Below are positions 11,801 to 26,800 of a stretch of DNA of 64,000 nt, piece by piece. The DNA is taken from contig SSBO01000001.1 of assembly GCA_005281725.1 (NCBI GenBank), forward strand, positions 5,316,399 through 5,380,398, read 5' to 3'. This DNA is from Wuchereria bancrofti (lineage: Eukaryota; Nematoda; Chromadorea; Rhabditida; Onchocercidae). Within the stretch, counting starts at the first letter, position 1. Every line of letters starts with the position of its first letter. The notes below the pieces were generated by a model. The model was given only the letters and a program-made list of their open reading frames with translations, did not search any database and was not told where the DNA came from. The translations under genes were made by a program, and so were the position numbers.

Positions 11801-14800
11801 TCCTATTTCCTGCAATAAATTGAATTATAAGTCAGTTCCAACCCAATTTCATTCAATCTCAACCATTTCAACTTTAAATTTTTACTTTTAATATATTCCT
11901 TGATTTTCTCATTCGTTTTACAAAACTCTAAAAAGCGGAATTAAAAGAATTTTCCACTCTATTTATTGAAATATTTTCATACTCCAATGACGTATAAAAA
12001 TATATGCATTTCAATATGCAACAAACAGAATTAAAATTTGACGAACTTAAATATTCCACAATACTTCAACAAATTCATCACGATATGACCCTACAAAATA
12101 TCGCCATGTACAAGAACTTCTTAGTTGCATAATTTTATAAAGTAGCCTCGTCTTGAAGTGTTTTGAAGACTTGCAACAAATTGAAGCCAAATTAACTGTA
12201 GCTTGTACAGTTAACAAAAAGATTAAAAGTAAACAATAATTTCACAATTTACAACCATAGAATAAGCTACGGTCATGAAGAATAAAGTTAATTGGAAAAC
12301 GATAAGGCTCATCATAAGGATATTCCAAAGATCATTCCTACTTTTAATCAGGAAAAAACAAAAAATTGGATCTGTTAAGGTACATAGGAAGTATGGTATG
12401 TCTATGTGTTGCATTTTTATATGCAACAGACCATCCATGTGCCATTTTATTTCGACTCCAATTTTCGCATTATTGCAATGCAATGCCATAATTATTGAAA
12501 AAAAAATTCGAAAATAAATCCTAAAATAAATCCTTTAATAGTTTAAAATTGTAAAAATTAAAAATGTAAATTGTAAAAATTTGTGAAAAAAAAATTTCTG
12601 CCAAAGTAATGAAGAAAATCAGCGATAATTGCTTAAATCCAAATTCCATAGTTTCTTTCTTTAGCAGCCTGTTTAAAAAATTTAGAACAGTTTAAAGTGA
12701 ACTACCTCACTCCAATTAAAAAAGACTGATGAAAGTTTTTTGAATTCATCAGCCGATTCAAAAGTTTTTGAAAATTAACTAAAGCAGTCAGCTTTACTGC
12801 CTCCTAGAAACGATATTTTTCAGAAATTTATGACTTTTCATAAAACTCTCCGGAATCCAAGATCTCTGATTAACCCAACATTCACATATTTTCACTTTCT
12901 AATGCTGCTCGTGTAAAAGTGAAAACTTCGTCTTTGCAGTTTTTTCCTTTCATCACTTTTTCCAACGATATAATTAGATAAATTCGGGGGAATTTTACTG
13001 TCTAATTTCAATTCTCACATAGGCAATCTTTCATGGAATAATTATGCTGCAACTGATTACTTACCTTTATAAAAATGAAGTAATTGAGAAATAGGTGTTA
13101 GAATAAAGTTTTATGGGATAACAGTAATAGTAAAGAGCAACCCATATTTGCATCACTGTTATCTTTTGATGCTGCTAGTAACATGAAATTCAGCAAATAT
13201 TTTTTTCTCTTTTGAAATGAAACAACAAAAGATCTTTTTCTTCAAAAAAAAAAGAACCTTTTTCCGCAAAGAAGAAAAATTCTTTGAAAATTCTTAGAAC
13301 GATTTCGAAGAATACCAGGTTACGTTCTATATTTTCGGTTCACTGCCAAAGATTCTTTTTCATTTTTCAAAATAAAAAAAGAAAAAAAAACTGGTGGGAA
13401 AATCGCAACAATTTTTCGGGTGAGTAGCAACGTATCATGTCACGGACTCTTGCTGAAGATATTTTGGAAACAGGATAACCTACTTGAAAAACTTCAAGTT
13501 TCTGCTGATCTTTCTTTATTGTTGCTTCCATTGTAAAGTGAAATGCAGCAATACTACGTGCTTCGCGACACTTTGACTTAAGCATCGGTAACAATCTGAA
13601 GTAGAAACTCCTCAAACAGTTGCACCACACACGATAAAAAAAATAATGAGCAGCACCTTGAAAGTTTGATTAATCATGTGTTCATGATGTTGCTATCATT
13701 CTGCTATCTTCTTTTTCCTACAGGGCTTTTCAACAAATGTTTTCTTATCATTTCGGATAAAATACAAAAATTCACCATTTCATTGACAATAGAAAGAGGC
13801 TGTAAAGTTTTAAACCTCAAAACTAGAATTTCGATTTCTAGAAGCGGATAGACAACAGTCGAAAGATTAGTTCACTGATTCATGGACTAATCAATAACAT
13901 AAAGATTAGGGGGTCAGATAGCCAGTAATTAAAAATTCAACAGTAGCAAAAGCAATAAATTATCAGAATATGATCCACGCATTTTTCTTTCAAATCAAAT
14001 CAACAGATGGGATACCAGGTTCATTATTTAATTGGCAACAAAGATATAGATGACAACAGTCGAAAGATTAGTGAAGATTATCGATAACAATCTACACTTT
14101 CTGTCTATATGAAGTTGTACAGGTGTAGAGAGTGGTTCAGAATAAGGAATGTAGAAATTTATAAGGGAAACAATGCTTGCAGAAATCATTTGTGACAATA
14201 ATAAAGCTGATTTATCGTAACCAACGTTTTCCAGTACTAAAACAGCACTTGTGATCTGGAATATGGTCTTACTGAATTTGTTTCCTCCGTTTTTCGACAA
14301 CAATGAAGAGCTGTATTCTTCCCAAACCTGACTGCCACATATATTAGGGATAAATGAGTAATGGTAACCTTTCAAGCCATTCCTTTGGTCGTCCTTGTGA
14401 ATGCTTGTAATGATCACCAGCAAATGTAATCGCTTGATGAGCAAGTAGGAATGGTTCTACCAAAGCTAAAGTACCCGACTTATTCACCGCTGTTTCCATT
14501 TCTTTTGTACTTCCAAGCATACAAATTGCTAAACATGCGTAATAACGTGTTATATCGTCTGGTTGTGAAGCTAGCAAGAAGAGCCAATCCGGCACCTGTA
14601 ACTATCATATTTGAGTACTTTTACGCTTCACTACTATTCTTCTTTCCAGGTTTTAGTAAGTTCTAACCTTTTCCTTTTCAAATTTATAGATTAGATAAAG
14701 ATTACGGTTTTATGCAAAACCAATTCCAGAAAAAAGTAAGCTCATTATTTCTTTAGTATTAATAAATGGCAAACATACAATACAGATTGTCTTATTAGAC

Positions 14801-17800
14801 TTTCGATTAATTGAAGAATTAAATTTAAATCTTGTAAGAAGAATCTAAATGAAATACTTTTTCGAAAGAGTAAATAATGCTGTTGCAAAAATGAAATCCT
14901 ATAATATGATTCATACAGTTTGAATGAATCGATCACTGTCCGATGAAAAATGCAAACCGTTTCTTTGCATCAAAGATTTTTTGTGGGCAAACCAATAAAC
15001 GGTATAAAAGTTGGAGGAAATCAACGACGTACAGAGATGAAGATGAAAGATAAATCAATAGCTGTATCCTTTCCACATCCTTCATAAATCCTATAGCTAG
15101 CAACCGCTTCTCATTAACTTTATCACTACCAAATATAGTCCTCAAACCGTTCGCATATGACACATAGAAGAAGAAAGTATTTTTGATATACATCTGATAG
15201 ACAAAAAGAGATTCTGTTTCAACCACTGGTAGGGATTTTGTCATGAATCATTGAAGAGACAGATGAATACAAGATAACAGATCAATGCGCTATCAGAAAA
15301 ATACATCTGAACTGGAATTTTGAAGCACCTTTAATGATATAGTGTACCAATGAGCATGACTCCTTAAATGGCAACTAAATGAGGAACAAATTATTGATCA
15401 AAAGAAACATGAAATTTTAACAAAGATTTTGTTGATAACTGAGACAAAGTAAACCATCTGATAAGCCAACCATACCTTCTTCTGAATAATTTTTTTTTTT
15501 GCTTCCGAACAGCTGTACAATGACAGATTAGCAAGTGCGAGAGCAGCGTGCCGTAAGGTAATCGGCGTATCAGTAGCACGTTTACACGTTAGCAAGATGT
15601 GATCCAAAACACCATATTCAATTAGCCTAAAAGAGCATACTGAGAAGCTACTGATAGCTAAAGAACCTTTTAAAAAAGAAAGAAAACAGCTAACAGAAAA
15701 TTCATACTTCTACATAGCTGTCTTTTTCACTTCTACTTACAGAGTTAATTTTGAATATTAGTAAGAATCTTCATCTCTCTTTTCTCTTAAAATACCTGTA
15801 AGTGGTAGCAGTTGAATGCTTGAATAAGCTTTCCATGATTGATAACGACATTCGTTGTTGTTCCGGATTTTTATTCAGCTTCTCAGCTGTTGCAATCAAC
15901 TTTTTCAAATAACCCTTATTAACCACATATTCTCGATTATTCAATGAAAGGCATTCCTCTAATACACGTCCACACGCCAACCGGACTGTAAAACAAATAC
16001 TTCATCCAGTCAATTCTTTTTGAAAACCGAAATATGTAAAGTGCAGAAATAGAACCATAGATTAAAATAAAAAAGATGTTCATTTTCTGCGATATGAAAT
16101 TCTGAAAAAGAATTAAAAATAAGTGAGAGAAGATGTCCCATGCACCTCTTTTCCCACAAACTTATTCAACAGTCGCAGAACACCGCTTTCCTAAAGATCT
16201 CAGAAAACGCACAGTCAGGCCATTTGTACCACCACAAAAATTGGTACCATCCTAAGAAATTGAAAAACAATTCAATTTCATTTGGGAATTTTATCAAACT
16301 TATCATTTTTAGATACCTCCACTTATTTTTCCACCTAACTTTTCTCAAACAGTATGATTTCGTTAATAAACTCAAATTGGAATAAGACACAGAGACTAGC
16401 TCTCTTCTTTCCGTTGATAAACAATTGCAAATTTCCCAGTTAACATATCAAAAGTTCCCCTTCCTTCTTTACTTTTTTGCTACACGATTTCCAACAATAA
16501 TCATTACGTAATCATGACCATTTATCCTAGTCGACAAAAAACAATATCATGCCTGAAAATTCGGTAAGATTTTTGCTAATTTCAAAACATACCAGGTTCG
16601 CAAGTCTGTGCCTTAATAAAATTCATAATGAGAGAATCGAAGTAATTTTGATCGCGTAGAAAATCGCAGAGTGCATATGACAAATCATGTGAGATTTTCG
16701 GAAACATCCATGCCTTCGTCATAACCTTTGCTACTATTGTACAACCCTGCGAGAAATAATTTTTTTCCCTTGCCATCCACTATTCACAATTTTTTTTGGT
16801 AAAATTTATGACTTAATTTACAACCTTAAATCAGCACTCTTAATTTACCCTATCTCCACATCTTACACATATAAAGCAAATGTGTTATTAAAAAAAAGTC
16901 AACCAAAAGGCACACTCAGGACCAAAGGCATCTCTTACTGAGAATCTATTACATAACACAGACTGGGAAAATGACTTTACAACACGAAACCACTGTCAAA
17001 AAATGGATCTTTTCGAGGTCAATTACTTCATAGTGCATTTGGAAAACAGACCATCTTAGTACCACGTCAAAAAGTGTGTTATGGATAAAGCAATAAAGTC
17101 CTCGAAACAATATATGCGTGTCACACTACGTGAGACAACACGGATAAGTAACACTATTTTATTCATCAGTTATAAATATACTTAATGCTATTTGTATGTT
17201 AACTTGAAAATGGTTCCAGAAATGCTTTTCTAAAAATTACCACTGATGTATGCTGATGCTCAGCATACTTTTTCCTGGTTATATTTTTTTAATTTTTTGG
17301 AATTTTTATAAGTTGATGGATACACTGAAATTTCATCATTTATGAAAATATTTGGACAGCTTGAGTAGAGATGTCATAAATTGTTGGCTGCTTGTATTAT
17401 GATATATTTTCTATGATATACTTATAATGACATACAAATTCGTGTTAGGTAAGGCAATACACATAGTTTCCAATTTTTCAGTTGGGAGATTTCGCCTAGA
17501 TCAGACCGCCTAGCTAACTTTCATCTAGTTGACCTAGCTAACTTTTTATTCCAAAAAAATATTGAATTTTGGGTCTGAAAACAATAAAAGAAACCTCAAT
17601 AATCTGTTCATCGCTGCCTTGAGCAATATGTTCGAATGCTTTATCAATGAAATTTTGATATTTTGATAACTTGGTCTTTAATGTGTGCATCATCATCACC
17701 TGTTCTGTATGTGAATGTTTCGTTAGTGGTCCATTGGTTACTGTATCCTGCAACGGCGACAATCTACAAACCCAGTTTTTTCTACTCAGTTGTGCCTCTT

Positions 17801-20800
17801 TAACAAGATGTGATTTACTTACTTATGATAATCATTTCAAAGTACCTGGAAAGAAATTACTCGCTACCTGGAATAAACTGAGACGACTAGGCGATGATGA
17901 ACGTGGGTCGGCTATTGGAGACAAGTCATCAATAGTAACGTCCATTTCGGGTGCCGGTAAGGAGCAAACTCCTGCTGATGAACCTTCACTTTTGAAGCGT
18001 TTATATTCTGATTCCTGCATAAAGAGATTGCTTCAACTGATTAAAATATCGAATAAAAGCCTCTTATTTTTAGAAGATAAAAGGGAGACAGAAACAGAAA
18101 TCTGCTACTTTACCATGTCTCGTGAACTCATAATATTTTGCATAGACCACAAGAGCATGTAAGTAATGACAACTGACAGTAACAATAGATGAATTACTAT
18201 CAGATCCATTAACTAAGGTAATATTTTGATATTAGATGGAAATTAATTCCTGCAAATCCAATTCAAATTCCACATTTGCTGTATTTTATTACAAACTAGA
18301 CGCGGTATTGAAATTATTTGTTAGGGAACGTTAGGAAACCAACGCGAACGAGACTACTAGTAATGTAACCACAGACAACTGTCACGATCAGGTCATTCAC
18401 TAATTCGCGAATATATCCATCGTTCATAATTCACATTTTGTTTGAATGCCTACCCATATGAAATTCCAAAATATTCATATTTTCTAGCTACAGCATGAGA
18501 GAAAGGTCGAGTCCTGGCAACGGCTCCGCAAATGACAGAAAAACGGGCAGATGACATATACGACAACATTCCCATACCAGTTTGACGTCAAAAGGTTTCT
18601 ATCACCTTTAACAAGCCATGTATGTTTATATATGTAAGTATGCATATGTATGTCGGTGCCACTGTATGTGTATGTTTGTAGGTGTATACGTGTGTAAGCA
18701 TTTGATGGTCTCACCAATTCCCACTTTTTTCAATTTTTTTTTCTGTTCATATTTGATGCAGAAGGCTATTTCAGTTCACGAATCTCAATGATTGCATTTT
18801 CTGAAATATTCAACAGCATACCCATCTACCCTCTTAAGCATTTAGACAAGCTTTTCTCCACGGAACATCTCACATTCCACTTCCATTTCGTCCTTTTTGA
18901 AATAACTTATTCGCAACTTTTAGCGGATCGTCACTAATATTCTCAGAAGATATGGTAAAATGGTTATAGCAATTATTTTTCGAAAGTATATTGCGTTATA
19001 CACTTTAGACGGTATCGAACTAGATAGTAATAACCTTTCCTTTTTCCTTTTCAGTACAAAATTAGGGGTGTGATATAATTTCAACCTAATTATCACGATC
19101 TGTCTTTTGATTATCCTGCCTTAACTCCTCTCCTAGAATTCATTTAAAAAGTGTTCTATATATTAATAAACATGAGAAGGTGCATTTGAGAAATAGAAAA
19201 TTAGCGTTTAGAAAACAATGGTTTGAACCGAACTTATATAAATCTTTTCATTTCAGTAATAGGAAGACAATATTTGAGATAATTTTTGAAAGAAACGGTA
19301 ACTTAATTTAATGTAGAAAAATTTCAACCAGCAAACGTCTACGAACACGACTGAAGTATACTAGTAATAATTATATTACGGTAACCCCTCTACATTGCTT
19401 TCTCAAACATTCTTTGTAATCTCTACACTGTCTCATGACAATTATAATAAAAAGTGGAAACAAAAAATGAATGAAAAGACAGATCCTTCTACAAATTTTC
19501 CATTCGTCCAATCCAGAAACTTTATTAAGAACTTCGGAGGCAATATAACAGTAAAATTTTTGTCACTTTTTAGAAGAATGATACCCTATTTCAAACGCCC
19601 TCTTACGCTATGAAGTTCTACTGCAATCATATGCGCCTCGTATAGCAGGAAAGACTACAAGTCGGGTCCTCTCCTTCCGATTTTTGAGGATATTTGCATT
19701 ATTACAACAGAGCTACGAAGAAAAAAATGAAATTTTATCAGAAATTATATCAGGAGATTCAAAAAAAAAAAAGAAAAAAAGAAATGTATAAGCAATACAA
19801 AACGAACAACAATAATGCTAAAGGGAAAACGTTAAGCTAAAAATAATCTTGAAAAAATCAACGAGACCTTCCGGGATGTCGATGACTGATCATCTTTACC
19901 AGCAACATCACCACTACTATCCGGACACGGTGTCGACAAGGATTGCTGCAATCGTATTTCTGCGCTTGCCTGAAACAACATTCTCCAAATTATTCCTTTT
20001 TCAGCTATCACAATTCCTTAAATCTCAATATTTCCTCCTAACTAATACAAACTTTTATAAAGAAGATTAGTAATAGGTAATGCGGTAAATAAATATGGCA
20101 GAAATTAAATTGAAAACAAACAGCTCCAATTGTCGAATGACATACAAGCTAATGAGGGGGTATTAGCTGGAAAAGAAATTGAGAACATGAAAAGTTTGTC
20201 GCAAAGGATCAAGTTCTGACTTCATGAAATCATGATTAAAATTTCATGGCATGCAGATATTATACATATCAACCGACATAAGTTGAAAGATCATATAAAG
20301 AAATTATTAATTTGTTCACTCAACTACAGATCTAAATCAAGTCACTTAAATCGATGTTATCTATTTGGTGGCACTTACACATAATGATCCATAGGAAATG
20401 GCCTGAAATATATGAAATATTAGCTGGAGTGCAAAGAACAGTATCAGATTGAAAATATTTTATCAGAGATAAATTGTAGAAAAATAGATAATGGGAATTT
20501 CGAACGGAAATATGGATTGAAAAAGAAAAAAACAGGTCACTCACTTGAAGAAATATCAGGCAGACTGTGAAGGAATTATTTATTTCAAAATCGGAAAGCA
20601 AAAGATCGTTTTGACTAATTTAAATTTTTCGATGTGCAAAACTTGATTTTGGAAGAGACTGCTCAAAGACACTAGATTACCATATTTTTTTTTAAAGATT
20701 TAGATAAAATTTGGGCCTGCTCAAAGATATCAAGAAATAATATGATAACTCTGTTCTTGCCATCCACTCCTACAAAAAGGAATAATTTTCTTCAGTGTTA

Positions 20801-23800
20801 TCCACTCATTACCGACATCAAACTTGTAACTATTTCATGTTTACAACTTCAACTTGCGTGAAAGCTCTACTAGCGTTAGCCAAATTCAGTCGTTCGGAAC
20901 GCCCACATCAAAATTTTCTCATTCCTTAAACATGCAACAGAATAAAAAGCGTTCTTACGTCAGTTTATTAAGTCTTATGTCAAAAATCGTTCTTAGAAAC
21001 TTCAGAATAAATTAAGATCTAAGTAAAAAAAAAAAAACTTTAGTAAGTTCACCATGAACTCGAATCCTGACAGAATAGTCATAACGTTTTTCTTCTCAAA
21101 TTTATTTTGTTAACAAAATAGGTTAGTAATTGTGAAAAGACCATTCTTACATGTCATCGACCATCTTAAAAAATATCTACGTAAACAAACCATTATATCA
21201 AGCTATAACTTTGTTAAAGATAAAAATTAAAAATTGAAAGTGAATAGATAAGTGATAAATTGCTAATATGCTAAATCATAGCTAGTTTAAATAATGATGA
21301 TACCGTGGTGTGATCTGACTTCACGTGGGCTAGGAAACACGGATCTTCCACAGTACTGACTTGTCTTGTCAAAGCATTACTGCATGTAGCCGTTGTGGTC
21401 GCAATATCATTAATGCGCACTGGATTTGATTCTGAGAGTGCAAAGGATGTGGCAGAAACCTCATCGATGGTGTGCTGCTGACTATTATCACTCAGAGGTG
21501 GTGCGGAACGTGGCGGAGGTGGCGGCAGAGCAATTGGTGGACGACGTGGGCGAATGGCAGCACCAGAATCCATCGACTGATAAAGACGAGTCGATTCATA
21601 TAACGATGATGAACTCGGGCTCAAGCGACAATCGAAATCATCATCGTCCAACTCGAACCACAAATCGTCTGTCCTATAACTATTTTTCCAGTTAACAATA
21701 TCGGCAATCAGTAAAAGTGACCTTTGTCCCTCCCTTAGTTGAATGAAACAGAGTTTAATGAGGATTGCTATATTTCTGAGGCTGCATCATATTTTGCATT
21801 TCTATACACACTAATGCCGTGCGGGACTGGACAGAGAACGAAATAAGCAAATATAATCAAGAATTAAAAATCATATAAGTTGTCAATAAATCGTCCCCAT
21901 TTCTCTCAATCCCTTTCTTCTTGCTCTATTTGAAATACAAACATATCCATGTTTCTTGATTTTTTCAAAGGAATAGTAGTAATGAATAAAGCATATCACA
22001 ATCTATGGACCATCCAAAACCTTAAATGCAAAGAAGTCCAAGTTTAGAGAGTTTGCATCGTCCAATCTTCTAAATTTCTAATTTCTCGAAAACAGATTTT
22101 TCTAGTTTCTCAAATCAACCGTCGCAGTACAGTACCCCAGCGACAATTGTTAGAAATAAGATAATTTCACCCCAAAGAGAATTTAATGAAGATATTGTAG
22201 GAAAGAATGAACTATATATCATAAAGATAACTGTCACGTAAACAAGATGGTTTTTGATTAATAACATGAAAACTATTGAAAAGTTTGCGATAATTAAATT
22301 AACAATGTAATGAAATTAATAACAAAAATTGTTATTAATTTCATTATAATTTTGATCGGTTTTCAGTTCTTCCCATACCAAATGCTTTTTGTGCGACTTA
22401 CTGAAAGCAATCGATCATTATTTTCATTAATTATTAATAATTTTCACTGCTATGAAGATATGTCGTCCATCTAATCGGGCTACAATTTCCAAAGATCATT
22501 TCAATTAGCACACAACCAAAAGCTTTTTATAATCGTTAATTGTCACTAATTCATATTATTTGCAAGATTTCTCTTAGAAAATTACATGAAAAATCTCTCT
22601 AAAAAAGGTCATCGTTAATTCTCACTACTTTATTTAAAATAATGAGGTTTTTATAACAATAAAACTTCTTAACTTTTTCAATGAAGTTTATTTGAAAGAT
22701 TAGAAAGTTGAACCAATCAGTTAGAAAAATGATGAAAAATCTCAGAGGGAAATCAATCCTATAGAAAGGAGAAAAAACCAGACAATCGTAGCCAAAAGAG
22801 GTAGACGAGAGATGATACTCGATCATGCTTCGTTAAACAGTCACAGTTATCATGAGATAAACTGCACTGGATATCCATGTAGTTTTAATTTCCTTGATAA
22901 AGTATGATCTAAAGAACGAAAAAAGCAAGACATGACGATCCCCAATTAAATAAATGAAATTTAAAATTCAATCCAACAATTAAGGATAGTTATCCAGTGA
23001 TTTTGAGAGAACAACGTCACAAGATGAACGCTCTACATTCATATAGACTGCAAGATTCTATTGTTTTAGAGCATCTTTCAAACAGCTGCTATGGAACTTA
23101 GCATCCTTACTCAACTATCTTCGCAGATTTATACTTTAACTTTAACAGCGCACTCAATCGATCCAACTGCAACGTAATAGAATAACGTGTAACTAATCTC
23201 ATTAGGAGATTTGCAGCACCGAAATGGTTAATGCTATCGCTTCGAAAAGTATCCCAAAGTACTGAATATGCCTATGTGCTGCTGCTGCTGCTGCTGCTTT
23301 TACTTGTCTTGTTTGTAAAGTATCCTGCTAGCATGCAGACAAAATTCATTATTCCACTTTAAAATACATCTATAATCCAAATTCTTGAACATTAAATTCG
23401 AAATAAAATTATTTTAGTGAGCTTATAAGTAATTTTAAGTAGTTCAGTTTTTAAGCTTGGAAAAAATTGGAAGTTGTTTGGAACTAATTTTTAGATAAAG
23501 GAAGAAAGAAGAAAACGACTCCATAAAAACGTAACTTCTTTCTCTTTTTTCTATTTTGTCAACGAATTCCCATCATATCGTAAATTAACCAACTTAATGA
23601 TGTCAAATCTGTCTTACATTCCTCGGTAAAGACAAGGAGAAATTTCTCCTTGTTCGCTGGCTGTTGATCCTTTCACGGATGCAAGCATGTATAAGACGGG
23701 AAGATACCGAAATTATATTTCCATATTCACCCCTACCTTCTCGTTATTTCTGAAATACGAAAAAAAAAAACAAATACAGTGAAAATAAAAAAATAAAAAA

Positions 23801-26800
23801 ACAGGTTTGTTGCATAAAAGCACTGGAATAAAATGAACTTTTATGTTCATTTCATATATCATGTTGACCAAAGCTAAACATAAATCATTTTTCCCTGCCT
23901 TTTCTCCCTTCCTTTTTATTCCATCCTTTTCGTTTTCCAATATTATTCACTCGTTTGTTTCTAAAAAGTTTGCAAATCCTACGCGAATTCCATAAAATCT
24001 TACGCACCTGATTAATTAATTAATTTTTCCTTATGCAATGCGTGGAGAATTCATTTTTGAATTGCATCACTCATTAAAAAATTTCAGTTCTTTCCTAATG
24101 CTCTGCATATACTATGTTGACCAAAGCTGTCCGTTCTCATAAGAAAATGTCAGGGTAGGGTCTCTAGAATTCTCTTAACAAACCTATCATCTCAGTAAGC
24201 TTCAATGAAATCAAAAAATCGTAGCTTTCTCCTCCCTTCCTGAGTCATAGCTACAACGATAAAATTGGAACCATGGACATGCAGCTGTCATCTAATTAAA
24301 CGAAACAGTCATGTGATAAACTACTCTCAGGGAGTCTACCTGTCTTGGTGTATGCATGAAAGGTTTCCACTATATAATCGATAATACTATTAGTAATACA
24401 GAAAGGAAAGGACATTTCTTTGAATTGATTTAGTTGTAGGAACTCAGAAGAAGACAAAGTTAGACGGGTCATGGAATGAGTCATCGACAAGAAAAAAGTT
24501 TATGTGTGAATGAAAGTCGAATCCAAAATAACGAAATACACATATTATGCTACTGTTCATATGAAAACTGCTTACCACTAAAATTTGAACAAATATAAGT
24601 GAAAAGTGAAAATGCGAAGTTGTCCTTCTCTCGCTCTAAGAACTTTATTTCCTTTTCTGTTGTCTAATATGAATAAAACTGAAGCGATGCTCTCATGCCT
24701 TTCTTTTGCAATTCCATCCCTTCCAAAGTCGTTAATGACACTTTTCCATACCTTTTCTTGAATGTATATTACTTAAATAAGGAAATTTGTTAGACATCAT
24801 ATGCAGACGAATCGATCACTGCAAATAAAGGACACTGTATGAGTCGCTTTAATGGCTGTTAAATACATATTCTTGTCGATTATTTACAAATGGATGTGAA
24901 GAAAAAATCCATGAGTAAATGAATAGGCCATGAGAAGGAACCTATCCTTAATGACATTTAAGATTCATTCAAATTAAGTACAGATTGAGAGTGCTTAATA
25001 CCACAATGTAATTGATCGCAAAAACAAATATCTCGAAATAACGAAATATAAGCTATTAAAATGTTTTTCCACACGTAAGAAGCTCACTTAAAAGTTACAC
25101 TTCTAGAAATTTCGACTACCCACTCAATCCTGATTAAGAACAGGAAGAGAAATGAAGAATGAGTTTTTCAATATTGGTCCGAGCAATGCTAATCTAACAA
25201 TTCTAAATTTGCAGAAGTTTAACAAAAAATTCATAGTTCAAAAGAATAAGCTTTCGGTTGTTTATAGCAAACTTTTACTTTACTTCGCAATCTATTGCAA
25301 CCGCGTTTTAGGAAAGATGAGATATTTTTCATAAAAATCTTTCCCTCGAAGAAACCTTGAAGAAAGGTGAACATGCAGTTGTTGTAGATGTCCCTAGAAT
25401 CGAGAAAGAATTTAAAACTACCGAAGTTAGCTTACAAGCAATGAGGCTTTTACTGGTAGTTTCTATCACGTAAAGACTTGCAGATGAGAAATGATTATCC
25501 GAACAATAATGTGTTCCAACTAAACCATATATTCGATCACTCTTAACTTCTGGAACATCACAATTACTGTATTTTATTGAAGATCAGTCACCAATTCTGC
25601 TAGCAATTCGTGTAATTGAGGACACGACACCGTAACACCCCTAATTCTATCAGTATAATAATTACTCCTGCCCTGAACAGTTATTTTTGATTATTTCGAT
25701 AAAATATAGTCGACAGAAGTATCTTTTATAAAATTAATTCTTTAGATTCAACAAAGGGAACAGAGGTGTTGCTTAACTTCCAGATAAACGAAATTCTTAC
25801 AATACTTCGATGCTTGTTTCTTTTTCCGGTTCATTCAAGCTATGAAAGCGATCTGCAATCGTTTGTTGATGCCGCTTTTCATTATCGGAAGATGGCATTA
25901 TTTTAGATGCAGATGAGAAATGACCATCCGAACAATAATGCATTCCAACTAAACCATACACTCGATTACTCTTAATTTTTCTTGTTTCCACTCGCTGTTG
26001 AGAAAGTCCAAGTAAGGATAAAATGGAGACAGATTTACTGTAGTATCAACAATGCTTGCTAACGTAATAATGGTTCAAGTAATCAAGACCTTCATCACGA
26101 ATTTTGTTGAATAAATGGATAGGTTAAACTTACACAATCGCTGACAATGCAAAGAAAAGATAGAACGAAATACAAGAATAATTTTGGACAATTCATCATC
26201 TAGATTGCGAGTCTAGACTGGCGTCGATTGATCGCAGTATAAATATGGTAAACATTATGTTAACATTACTACGAGAACTTTTTCAAACAAAATGATACAA
26301 AAAGAAAAAAAATGATGTTTGTTAGAAAGATAAAAAGTGACCAACATTCACAAGCAACTTTAAAGACTGAACTAAATTTGAGAAAAGAGAAAGTTCTTAA
26401 GCTCACCTGGTCCTGAATGTATATATTCATACAACTTAGCATTATTAAGGCATTTTGTTCTCAAGATGTGATATATCGTTCTCTTTTCTATTTGTAAATA
26501 ATTCTCTATAGTTTGGATCATACCTGGGAAAGAAAAGAGAGGATTATTTCTGGGAAAGGAAGATTTATTCCAGCAAAGATATCGTAATGAAATCAAAATG
26601 TAAGAAGCATTACTTTCTTTGAATTATTATAGTAATAAAACGGAAGAGTTGATATCACAGAACTATTAGAAGAAATTTAAACAATAAGACAAACTTGAAA
26701 TAAACAAGAAAACATTCGCGAGAGGGGAAAAATAGAAAGGACCGTTAAAAATGAAAAAAGCAAAGACAGAGCTCTCCGACGACAGATGAAACTGGAAGAT

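Noticed and set aside
17595..17763. Acceptor at 17764 for the tir-1 exon
   Set aside because: Its phase does not match the previous exon (phase 0). The acceptor at 17748 restores the frame and was used.
21426..21695. Plus-strand frame over the tir-1 N-terminal exon
   Set aside because: The minus frame has the Pro-rich and Ser-rich tir-1 exon with splice sites in phase; the plus frame is its complement.
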